Of a stretch of 38,279 bases of DNA, positions 31,592-38,279 are shown piece by piece; position 1 is the first letter of the stretch, and each line of letters starts with the position of its first letter. This stretch comes from an uncultured archaeon. GTDB taxonomy: Archaea > Nanobdellota > Nanobdellia > Woesearchaeales > UBA583. A model generated the notes under the pieces. It worked only from the letters and a program-made list of their open reading frames with translations, made no database searches and was not told the DNA's origin. Where the stretch lies: contig CAKZOW010000158.1 in the NCBI GenBank assembly GCA_937138345.1, positions 1 to 38,279 on the forward strand, read 5' to 3'. Both the position numbers and the translations under genes were made by a program.

Positions 31592-32121
31592 GTTAAGTAA
31601 ACTGTGTTATCTTTTGATGCATCGTACTCTACAACTAAAGATTTACATAAATCCATTTCTCTTATTTCATTGTAGAAACATTGTTGTTGTTTTTGAGCAT
31701 AGAGAGAAAAGCCATCGAGAACAATTTCATCGAAATCTTCTTTTTCTAAAAACTGTTTTACCTGTAAAATATTTTCAATTTGCTCTCCAGTTAGAGAAGA
31801 GAACTGTTCTAGTGAATATTTCATAATTCTTACATCTTGGTATGAATATAATGTTTCTAATTCATCTCTTAATTCTTGATTTTCAAGAGTTGTGGATTTT
31901 AATAATTCTGAGGTATAAAATAACACTCCACTAATTAATAAAACAACTACTGAGAGAAGATATACTAAAATATAGAGATTGAATTCTATGTCTTGAAAAA
32001 AACCTTTTTGTTCTTTTACAGCCTTTGTTTCTGATACTTTTATTTGTTTTTGTTCAGATACATTTTTCTTTGTTGAAACTTTTTTTTTTGTATTTTTTGA
32101 AGTAGTTTCTTTTTTTACCAT
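31576..32121 (-). CDS. Single-pass membrane protein with Lys-rich N-terminus
   Basis: 181 residues. A basic, Thr/Lys-rich segment (1-35) precedes one strong transmembrane helix (about 49-69), then a heptad-like coil (LLKSTTLENQELRDELETLYS) and a globular end with two cysteines. No family recognised. The topology resembles bitopic cell-envelope proteins. It lies upstream of metG with its own stop hairpin. Confidence 0.58.
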   Translation of the reverse strand: MVKKETTSKNTKKKVSTKKNVSEQKQIKVSETKAVKEQKGFFQDIEFNLYILVYLLSVVVLLISGVLFYTSELLKSTTLENQELRDELETLYSYQDVRIMKYSLEQFSSLTGEQIENILQVKQFLEKEDFDEIVLDGFSLYAQKQQQCFYNEIREMDLCKSLVVEYDASKDNTVYLTTIYQ

Positions 32122-32160
32122 AGTATATTTTGATGAGGTTTGTTTAAATAGTTTACTGAA

Positions 32161-32170
32161 TATTTAAAAA
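32161..32170 (+). promoter_or_regulatory. TATA box of the lysozyme-like gene
   Basis: TATTTAAAAA begins 31 nt before the ATG at 32192. Confidence 0.55.
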
Positions 32171-32191
32171 TTCGAGAATATTACTGATCTT

Positions 32192-33253
32192 ATGAGATAT
32201 ACTTTACCCAAACTAATGGCATTGGCTACATGTTACTCTTCTTTTAGTTTAGGTAACGAATATATTTATGAAACATTATATGAAATGAGTTACAATCATG
32301 CATTTGAGATTATAACTCCTGGTGTTGCAAAAAGGTGGGAGGATAATAGGAGAAATATCTTTTTAGGTGAAGGATTTTGTAGCGATAAAAAAACACATGC
32401 ATTCTTTGATTTCAATGGAGAATATTTAGGTTCTATTGAAAATAGCTCTGACCCAATAGAAAATCAAAATAGAATTAACAATAAAAGAAAAGAACTCTCT
32501 GATAAATTATCTATTCCAATGTATGAAGGAAGCTTAAGTGAGTGGGGATATCCTATTGCAATTTCATGTGATTTTGATACAGATAAGAAAATTTATCATG
32601 GACTCAAAATTCATTATGGAGAAGTTGAAGAAGGGCTTATGACTGGAACGATTAGGGATGATAACATCAACTATTTCTCTGTTCAAAGAAAGCCTTTAGA
32701 ATTTGTTTTTAATGGAATGCTTAAAAAAGGAGATTATAATTTATCTGATTATACTCTCTCTCTTGTTAAAGGACAATGCTTTATTGAGAGTAGTGGAAAT
32801 AGAGAAACCCGTTCTAATTCTGCATATGGCATTTGTCAAATCTCAAAAGAAGTATTTCATAATGAATGTGAAAAAAAGTCAGTAGATATTTACCATAGAA
32901 TGGAGCAAGTTAGTTGTCAACTTTCAACTCTTGAAAGGCTAGAGAGAAATTTCAAAAATAAAGTGAAAAATCTTTTCTCTCATTTAGACGAGGAAGAACA
33001 AGAAGTACTCACATCTATTTTTGCGTTGCAAGCATATCATACTGGATATGGAAATATTAGGTCATTATTATTTAATTCCAAACTTCCTGAAGATATTGAA
33101 AAATATAGTCCTGAAGATCTTCACCTAACTTTGATTTTGTCTAGTTATGGTGCAAATTCTGTTGGTGTTAATTCTATTACTTATGTAACAGATACTAAGA
33201 TAGCTTCAAAACTAATTAGAGAATATGTCCCAAATAAAGAGGGTGAAGAATAA
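32192..33253 (+). CDS. Lysozyme-like protein with SLT-type transglycosylase fold
   Basis: 353 residues. The region 185-320 matches the lytic transglycosylase/goose lysozyme pattern: LVKGQCFIESSGN with catalytic-type E199, then SNSAYGICQIS, then ALQAYHTGYGNIRSLL and LILSSYGANSVGV. Such enzymes cut the glycan of bacterial peptidoglycan. Archaea lack murein, so the target is either a bacterial neighbour or another glycan. The N-terminal 180 residues match nothing I know. The start has only a weak signal-like stretch (LPKLMALATCYSSFSLG), so export is uncertain. Confidence 0.72.
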   Translation: MRYTLPKLMALATCYSSFSLGNEYIYETLYEMSYNHAFEIITPGVAKRWEDNRRNIFLGEGFCSDKKTHAFFDFNGEYLGSIENSSDPIENQNRINNKRKELSDKLSIPMYEGSLSEWGYPIAISCDFDTDKKIYHGLKIHYGEVEEGLMTGTIRDDNINYFSVQRKPLEFVFNGMLKKGDYNLSDYTLSLVKGQCFIESSGNRETRSNSAYGICQISKEVFHNECEKKSVDIYHRMEQVSCQLSTLERLERNFKNKVKNLFSHLDEEEQEVLTSIFALQAYHTGYGNIRSLLFNSKLPEDIEKYSPEDLHLTLILSSYGANSVGVNSITYVTDTKIASKLIREYVPNKEGEE

Positions 33254-33264
33254 AATATTTTTAT
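33250..33264 (+). terminator. Hairpin across the stop of the lysozyme-like gene
   Basis: A perfect 6-bp stem (ATAAAA with TTTTAT) and 3-nt loop; the TAA is in the 5' arm. Confidence 0.4.
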
Positions 33265-33272
33265 GAACAGAA

Positions 33273-33293
33273 TTAAACCTTTGGTTTAATTAT
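33273..33293 (-). repeat. Displaced Ca2+ ATPase 3' end, copy 2 (outer)
   Basis: On the minus strand it encodes IIKPKV and stop; the live gene ends IIKPNKG. The fold is a perfect 9-bp hairpin (AATTAAACC with GGTTTAATT). Relative to copy 1 it differs at ATC/ATT, CCT/CCA, AAA/AAG and TGA/TAA, all silent, plus GTT/ATA. Confidence 0.75.
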
Positions 33294-33300
33294 ATAACAG

Positions 33301-33318
33301 AAATTTGTCTACAAATTT
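33301..33318 (-). repeat. Spacer hairpin between displaced ends
   Basis: A perfect 8-bp stem, AAATTTGT with ACAAATTT, and 2-nt loop. It lies between displaced copies 1 and 2. Confidence 0.6.
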
Positions 33319-33328
33319 ATGAATGTCA

Positions 33329-33349
33329 TCAAACTTTAGGTTTGATAAC
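33329..33349 (-). repeat. Displaced Ca2+ ATPase 3' end, copy 1
   Basis: On the minus strand it encodes VIKPKV and stop (TGA). It folds as ATCAAAC/GTTTGAT (7 bp). The stem differs from copy 2 by paired changes, so the hairpin is kept while the bases move. Confidence 0.75.
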
Positions 33350-33353
33350 ACAA

Positions 33354-33372
33354 CAAAAATCAAAGATTTTTG
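33354..33372 (-). repeat. Spacer hairpin CAAAAATC/GATTTTTG
   Basis: A perfect 8-bp stem with a 3-nt loop. The same hairpin, with one compensated pair, is the spacer at the aIF6 locus (28244-28264). Confidence 0.65.
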
Positions 33373-33374
33373 AG

Positions 33375-33404
33375 CATAATTAACCTTTATTAGGCTTAAT
33401 TATG
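33375..33404 (-). terminator. Hairpin across the Ca2+ ATPase stop
   Basis: A 12-bp stem with one bulged base (CATAATTAACCT with AGG-c-TTAATTATG) and 5-nt loop contains the stop codon. It is the longest such stem in the window. Confidence 0.6.
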
Positions 33405-36061
33405 AACCACTTTGTGATGAAGGTTATAGCTACGAAGATTAAAGCACCAACACCCACTGCCCCTAATTGCGCAAGAGTGAGTGGAACTAAATTAAAAATT
33501 TGGTTAACACTTGTGTACATAATTAAAAATTGCAGACTAATTGATCCTAAAATTGCAAACCAAATCCACTTATTAGAAAATAGAGGAGTACCATAATAAT
33601 CTCTAATTAATAATACTAAGATTATTTCTGAGAGTACAACAAAGAGAAATGTCATTGTTTGAGCTAAAACAGGGTCATTAGTTGTTCCACCAAATGTTTT
33701 AAAGATTACAAGGGAAATAATTGTTGCTGCAACTCCTAAAATAGAAATTAAGGCTAATTTTCTTTTAGGTAAAATCCCTTCTTTTGCTTTTTTAGGTTTC
33801 TGTTTCATTGTATCTTGTGAATATGGATCTACTGCTAAGGCTAAAGCTGGAGCTCCATCTGTAATTAAATTAATCCACAATAACATAATTGCAGTTAGAG
33901 GTAAGTTCCAACCAAAGAGCACTGCTAAAAAGATAATTAATACTTCGGATAAATTTCCTGAGAGAAGATGCATAATTGTTTTTTGAATATTATCATAAAT
34001 TCCTCTTCCTTCTTCAATTGCATCAACAATAGTTGCAAAAGAATCGTCTAAGAGAACAAAATCACTTGCTTCTTTAGCTACATCTGTTCCAGACCCAACA
34101 GCTACACCAATATTTGATTTTTTAAGAGCAGGTGCATCATTTACTCCATCTCCTGTCATTGCTACGATATGTCCTTGTCTCTGAAGTTCTGCTACAATTC
34201 TTTGTTTGTGTTCAGGAATTACTCTTGCAAAAATATTTGTTCCTCTTTTTAGCGCAACTCCTAATTCGTTATTTGTCATTTTTGAGAGTTCATCACCAGT
34301 GATTGCTTCACCAGTAATTCCAATTCCATTACCAATTGCCTGAGCTGTTGTTTTGTAATCTCCTGTAATCATAATTACTCTAATTCCTGCATCATTTGTT
34401 TTTTTAATTGCTTCAATAACATCAGGTCTTGGTGGATCAATCATTGCTTGGAATCCAACAAAAATTAATTCTTTTTCTGTAAAATCTTTTTTAGTTTTTG
34501 ATTCTTTATATGCAAAAGCTAATACTCTTAGGGCTTGTGATGCAAAGTTTTCATTTTGATTTGAAATTTCTTCTTTTAGTTCTTTTGTTAGTTTAACTTT
34601 TTTACTGTCTTTAATAATATGTGTACATTGGCTAATTATTTTATCTGGAGCACCTTTTACATAAGTTGAGAGTTTTTTATTTTTCTCAATTAAAACACTC
34701 ATCATTTTTCTATCTGAATCAAAAGGCTCTTCATCAATTTTTTTAATTCCTTTTATTGAACAGTTTGCTTTTTGAGAACTCACAAGAAGAGCTGCTTCTG
34801 TTGGATCTCCTGAAATTTGCCAGAGATTATCTTTTTCATATACTGATGCATTATTACAAATTTCACCAATTTCAAATAAAAGAGAATCTACTTTTTTAGA
34901 TACTTTTCCTTCTGGTGAATAACCAACACCTGATACTTCTACAACTCCTGAATCTAATGTATATACTTTTTCTACAGTCATCTCATTTTTTGTAAGTGTT
35001 CCTGTTTTATCTGAACAAATTACATCACAAGAACCTAGTGTCTCAACTGAAGAGAGTTTTCTCACAAGTGCTTTTTTCTTAAGTAATTTCTTAACACCAA
35101 TTGAGAGAGTAATTGTAACAACTGCTGGGAGCCCTTCAGGCACAGCCGCAACTGCAAGGGCTACTGCTACCATAAATATTGCTAGAAATACTGAGAGAGT
35201 TAAAGTATTACCTGCAGATACCTCTGAGAAAAGATATACACCAAATACAATTAAACAAATTACTATTACTCCATATCCTAGTTTTTCTCCAAAAGAGTCT
35301 AATTTTTTTTGAAGTGGTGTTAATTCTTCTTTTGTATCTCTAATTGATGAGGTGATTTTACCTATTTCAGTTTCCATACCTGTTTTTACAACTACTGCTT
35401 TTGCACTTCCCTCTAAAACTGGAGTTGATGAAAAAACCATATTTTTTTGATCTCCAATTTGCAGATCTCCTTCTAAGACATCAACTGTTTTTTCTACTGG
35501 AAGACTCTCACCAGTAAGAGCAGCTTCACCTGATTTAAATTTAGTTACTTCAATTAATCTACAATCTGCTGGAACTTTATCTCCTGCCTCTAAAAATATA
35601 ATATCTCCTTTAACTAAATATTTTGAATCAATTTCAATTAATTTTTCATCTCTGTACACCTTTGCTTTTACTATTGAGAGTTTTTTTAAAGCATCAAGTG
35701 ATTTTTGTGCACTGAGTTCTTGAAAAAAACCTATGAGTGCATTTGCAATTAAAATAAATAAAATAATGAGTGCGTCAATCATATGAAAGAAAATATTACT
35801 TGAACCTAGTTCTACTAGCTCATGTTTGTATTCTTGATATCCTGTGAAAAATGATAATAGTACGGCAAATAATAAAATATAAATAATAAAAGATTTGAAT
35901 TGATCAAGAAATAATTTAAATTTGTTTATATCATTTTGAACTTGAAGTTCATTGAGCCCTTGAGTCTTTATTTTTTGATCTGCTTCTTTTTGAGAGAGAC
36001 CTTTTTTTGATGTTGAAAGTGAAGAATAAATTGATTCTAATTTCTCTTTATAAAATAACAT
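33380..36061 (-). CDS. P2-type Ca2+-transporting ATPase
   Basis: 893 residues. Phosphorylation site D351 in CSDKTGTLTKNE, dephosphorylation motif TGES (183-186), M4 ion-site PEGLP (308-312), hinge TGDGVNDAPALK, and a C-terminal cation-ATPase domain with MLLWINLITDGAPALALA. These features place it with SERCA/PMCA-like calcium pumps rather than K+ or H+ pumps. It would expel Ca2+ (or Mn2+) from the cytoplasm. Full length, about ten transmembrane helices. Two displaced versions of its 3' end lie just downstream. Confidence 0.93.
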   Translation of the reverse strand: MLFYKEKLESIYSSLSTSKKGLSQKEADQKIKTQGLNELQVQNDINKFKLFLDQFKSFIIYILLFAVLLSFFTGYQEYKHELVELGSSNIFFHMIDALIILFILIANALIGFFQELSAQKSLDALKKLSIVKAKVYRDEKLIEIDSKYLVKGDIIFLEAGDKVPADCRLIEVTKFKSGEAALTGESLPVEKTVDVLEGDLQIGDQKNMVFSSTPVLEGSAKAVVVKTGMETEIGKITSSIRDTKEELTPLQKKLDSFGEKLGYGVIVICLIVFGVYLFSEVSAGNTLTLSVFLAIFMVAVALAVAAVPEGLPAVVTITLSIGVKKLLKKKALVRKLSSVETLGSCDVICSDKTGTLTKNEMTVEKVYTLDSGVVEVSGVGYSPEGKVSKKVDSLLFEIGEICNNASVYEKDNLWQISGDPTEAALLVSSQKANCSIKGIKKIDEEPFDSDRKMMSVLIEKNKKLSTYVKGAPDKIISQCTHIIKDSKKVKLTKELKEEISNQNENFASQALRVLAFAYKESKTKKDFTEKELIFVGFQAMIDPPRPDVIEAIKKTNDAGIRVIMITGDYKTTAQAIGNGIGITGEAITGDELSKMTNNELGVALKRGTNIFARVIPEHKQRIVAELQRQGHIVAMTGDGVNDAPALKKSNIGVAVGSGTDVAKEASDFVLLDDSFATIVDAIEEGRGIYDNIQKTIMHLLSGNLSEVLIIFLAVLFGWNLPLTAIMLLWINLITDGAPALALAVDPYSQDTMKQKPKKAKEGILPKRKLALISILGVAATIISLVIFKTFGGTTNDPVLAQTMTFLFVVLSEIILVLLIRDYYGTPLFSNKWIWFAILGSISLQFLIMYTSVNQIFNLVPLTLAQLGAVGVGALIFVAITFITKWFIIKPNKG

Positions 36062-36099
36062 AGATAAAATCTAATTATTTACTATTTAAGCTTATTTCA

Positions 36100-36792
36100 T
36101 TACGATAAAATAGATTCAAGATATGCTAATGTTAATTTAGAGGAGTTTTTTGCAGCAATTTCTACAAATTCATCAAAGTTCTCTGGTGCATCTCCGTTTG
36201 CTTTATCTGAAATGGACCTGATAATGATACAAGGTATATTGAGTTCTTGACAAACTTGTGCTACTGCTACCCCTTCCATTTCAATTGCTGAAGCATTAAA
36301 TTCTGAGATTATTTCTTCTTTTTTTTCTTTAGATGACATAAATTGATCTCCTGTTGCAATTATCCCTTCTTGTAGAGATATTGAATTTTGTTGTGCAATA
36401 GTTTTTAGATGCTCTCTTAGAGTATTTGATGTTTTTATCTCTCTTCCAATATCAGGAATATGTCCTTTTGGATGGCCAAATGCAGTAATGTCCACATCAT
36501 GATGAACAAGAGATGTTGCTACAATAATATCTCCAATTTCTAATGAATCGCTAAGCCCCCCTGCAACTCCTGTAAAAAAAATTTGTTCACTATTAAAATG
36601 ATTGATAAGTAATGTTGATGTCATAGCGGCAGCTACTTTTCCAATATTGCTTTGTACAATAATAATTTCATGGTTATTATGTTTTATTTTATAGTATGTT
36701 TGGTTTGCAAGTACTACTTCTTCATATGTACTAAATTTCTCTAAAAGAGGTTCAATTTCTTTTCTCATAGCTCCTATTATTCCAATAATCAT
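36100..36792 (-). CDS. mtnN: 5'-methylthioadenosine/S-adenosylhomocysteine nucleosidase
   Basis: 230 residues. MIIGIIGAMRKEIEPLL places the catalytic-type E12; FFTGVAGGLSDSLEIGDIIVAT, SAIEMEGVAVAQVC and IIRSISDKANG complete the MTAN family signatures, with the late Asp that protonates adenine N7. It cleaves adenine from MTA and SAH. Most archaea use an MTA phosphorylase instead, so this looks bacterial-type and may have been acquired. The released adenine would feed the apt product encoded at 25277. Confidence 0.92.
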   Translation of the reverse strand: MIIGIIGAMRKEIEPLLEKFSTYEEVVLANQTYYKIKHNNHEIIIVQSNIGKVAAAMTSTLLINHFNSEQIFFTGVAGGLSDSLEIGDIIVATSLVHHDVDITAFGHPKGHIPDIGREIKTSNTLREHLKTIAQQNSISLQEGIIATGDQFMSSKEKKEEIISEFNASAIEMEGVAVAQVCQELNIPCIIIRSISDKANGDAPENFDEFVEIAAKNSSKLTLAYLESILS

Positions 36793-36842
36793 AGAAATAT
36801 TAAAAAAACTTTAATTTATAAACACTTTGAGAGTAAAGTAAT

Positions 36843-37439
36843 TTATTTTTCTTTTTTAATTGATACTCCATCATCAGTGATTAACAATGTTTCTATATTT
36901 TTTGAGGATAACCTCCTTTGTAACTCAGCCGGTGTTTTTTTGTTATTGATGACTTCAAGGCGTTGTGGGAATTTCCAAGCTGGATGTATATCATTTGTAT
37001 TTTGATATAATGCATGTAAAAATTGTTCTACATAAAGATTAATACTCCAATCAAATACTTCTTTAGAATTTAAACTCGGAATTTCTTCTCCGTGGCAATG
37101 GTAGAAATTATATAGAGAAACTATATCTTCTAATACTTTTTTTGTTTCTGATGACAAGTCAATTTGTACTTGATTTGTCTGAGATGAAACAGCAATATGT
37201 TTCATAAATAAAGGAGAGGGAGAAAAAGTATACTCCCAAACTGCTTGAGAAGGTTGTTGTGAGTAGGTGTAAAACCTATCTACTGCGTCATGATAGAGAG
37301 CTCCTAATTCTTGTTCTTGATTTAAAAGATAGACATTGATGAAAGAAAAAGCTTCTGCAATATATCTTGGAATATTATAATAGTTTTCTTGTTGTTGCTT
37401 TTTCTTAAAAGAAGTAAAGTCAATGACATTCTCATCCAT
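36843..37439 (-). CDS. Unknown 198-residue soluble protein
   Basis: Mostly helical, aromatic-rich, with no signal or membrane segment. Stretches such as YIAEAFSFINVYLLNQEQELGALYHDAV and VFDWSINLYVEQFLHALYQNTN suggest a helical bundle. FHPAWKFPQR-like and NNKKTPAELQRRLSSKN segments lie near the end. No family recognised. Neighbours (MTAN, MGMT-like) give no functional hint. Confidence 0.55.
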   Translation of the reverse strand: MDENVIDFTSFKKKQQQENYYNIPRYIAEAFSFINVYLLNQEQELGALYHDAVDRFYTYSQQPSQAVWEYTFSPSPLFMKHIAVSSQTNQVQIDLSSETKKVLEDIVSLYNFYHCHGEEIPSLNSKEVFDWSINLYVEQFLHALYQNTNDIHPAWKFPQRLEVINNKKTPAELQRRLSSKNIETLLITDDGVSIKKEK

Positions 37440-37514
37440 ATTACTTATATATATTTAAACTATATATACTTTGTCCATAGGAATTATTAAATAGATTTAT
37501 TTCTTAAGTAAGTT

Positions 37515-37835
37515 ATGGATAACGATTCTTTTCAAATGAGAGCTCTAAACTTACTTTTACAAATTCCAAAAGGAAGAGTTACTACATATCAAGAACTTGC
37601 ACATGCCATGGGAACACGTGCTTATAGGGCAGTTGGAACTGCAATGGCTAAAAATCAATTTTTAGGAAAATATCCTTGTTACAAAGTTGTGAAATCAAGT
37701 GGAGAAGTAGGACAATACGCAGGTGAGACTTGGAAAAAAATTGAATTGCTCAGAGACGAGGGACTTGAGATTCGAGATGGTAAGATTGTTGATTTTAAAA
37801 AGGTGTTGTTTAGAGCAGATGAATTTAAAGTATGA
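37515..37835 (+). CDS. MGMT/ATL-family DNA alkylation protein
   Basis: 106 residues: only the DNA-binding domain of the O6-methylguanine methyltransferase family (IPKGRVTTYQELAHAMG; RAVGTAMAKN; PCYKVVKSSGEVGQYAG; KIELLRDEGL). The acceptor cysteine is kept (C55), but the usual PCHRV is PCYKV, so His and Arg are changed. With Cys present it may still repair alkylated guanine; alkyltransferase-like proteins normally lack that Cys. The N-terminal domain of full MGMT is absent, as in the short COG3695-type members. Confidence 0.82.
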   Translation: MDNDSFQMRALNLLLQIPKGRVTTYQELAHAMGTRAYRAVGTAMAKNQFLGKYPCYKVVKSSGEVGQYAGETWKKIELLRDEGLEIRDGKIVDFKKVLFRADEFKV

Positions 37836-37841
37836 ATAACT

Positions 37842-38279
37842 TCACAAACTCAAATTCCTAAGTCCATATAATGAAACAGCATAATCTAGGATTATTTTTG
37901 CAGATTTATTATTTTCTTGAAATTTTTTTTCCCATATCTCTTTTGTTTGAACTGTGAATTTATGCATGTTTTTCATAATTATTCCACCTGCAATATATGC
38001 TGTTGAGAGAGAATGTTTTTCTAAAAAATATAAAATTGATTTAAGATAAAATGAATAAAATAAATTAAATGTTTCTTGAGATGATACTGTATCAAATTGA
38101 GATATTTCTTGTGCAGTTAAATTTGACCCTGCTACATATTGATAAATTCTCTCTAAACCATTCCCTGAGAGAATATCTTCAAATTCTAAACTTTCTTTTC
38201 CTAAGTTTTCTTGGATTTTAGTCATACAATCAAATTCTCTAGGCGTTAATTGATTTTTAATATGGTGTAATGATATGTG
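37842..38279 (-). CDS. Glucokinase (Glk family), C-terminal part, runs off the right edge
   Basis: The frame is open to the last base, with no stop between 38225 and 38279, so the Met at 38225 is internal. The visible 145 residues match the end of Glk-type glucokinases: FEDILSGNGLERIYQYV, LTAQEIS, ETFNLFYSFYLKSI, AYIAGGIIMKN and a final VSLYGLRNLSL. Glk phosphorylates glucose with ATP. The N-terminal ATP-binding half is outside the window. Together with enolase and the GH13 enzyme it points to sugar use. Confidence 0.82.
   Translation of the reverse strand, partial: HISLHHIKNQLTPREFDCMTKIQENLGKESLEFEDILSGNGLERIYQYVAGSNLTAQEISQFDTVSSQETFNLFYSFYLKSILYFLEKHSLSTAYIAGGIIMKNMHKFTVQTKEIWEKKFQENNKSAKIILDYAVSLYGLRNLSL

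Noticed and set aside
33270-33404. CRISPR-like array (regularly spaced palindromic units)
   Set aside because: Units differ in sequence, spacers are themselves hairpins, and the repeats read as alternative gene ends. No cas gene is present.

Overview
The window is a very AT-rich (by eye about 70% A+T) stretch of an archaeal chromosome. Archaeal informational genes are spread across it: ribosomal proteins S17e and L14e, aIF6, a Pno1/Dim2-type KH protein, MBF1, thermosome, Hjc resolvase and a OLA1/YchF-type GTPase. Short genes, many small membrane proteins and the pilin-like proteins suggest a DPANN lineage of the Woesearchaeota/Pacearchaeota kind. That placement is inference. Most transcription units look leaderless, with a TTTATAAA-like box about 27-31 nt before the ATG.

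Layout: 1-3.6 kb holds the end of a GGDEF protein, a zinc ribbon, an HTH regulator, a membrane-anchored Hjc-like nuclease, a PIN protein and the KH protein. 3.7-6.6 kb holds a lipoprotein, two paralogous membrane proteins and a small membrane protein. A tRNA-Arg(CCU) follows at 6.7 kb. From 7.0 to 15.5 kb on the minus strand lies a type IV pilus-like locus: two TadC/ArlJ-type membrane proteins, a TadA/ArlI-type ATPase, six pilin-like proteins and two coiled-coil proteins. 15.8-22.3 kb carries enolase, S17e, L14e, the GTPase and thermosome with small unknown genes. 22.5-38.3 kb carries a GH13 sucrose-phosphorylase-like enzyme, Hjc, Apt, MscS, MBF1, aIF6, MetRS, a lysozyme-like secreted protein, a P2-type Ca2+ ATPase, MTAN, an MGMT-like protein and the C-terminal part of a glucokinase.

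The most unusual feature is not a gene. Downstream of at least six conserved genes (tRNA-Arg, enolase, the GTPase, thermosome, aIF6 and the Ca2+ ATPase) lie one or two extra copies of that gene's own 3' end, stop codon included. Four of the five protein-gene loci have diverged copies, mostly at synonymous positions, as if each was once the working end of the gene and was later displaced by insertion. Copies are separated by small hairpins, and several are preceded by a shared CAAGAAC...GTGTCTGG motif. In parallel, about 17 genes that end transcription units have a hairpin lying across or just after the stop codon. The hairpins and the displaced ends are probably connected: hairpin-forming gene ends may be the target or the product of an undescribed small insertion element.
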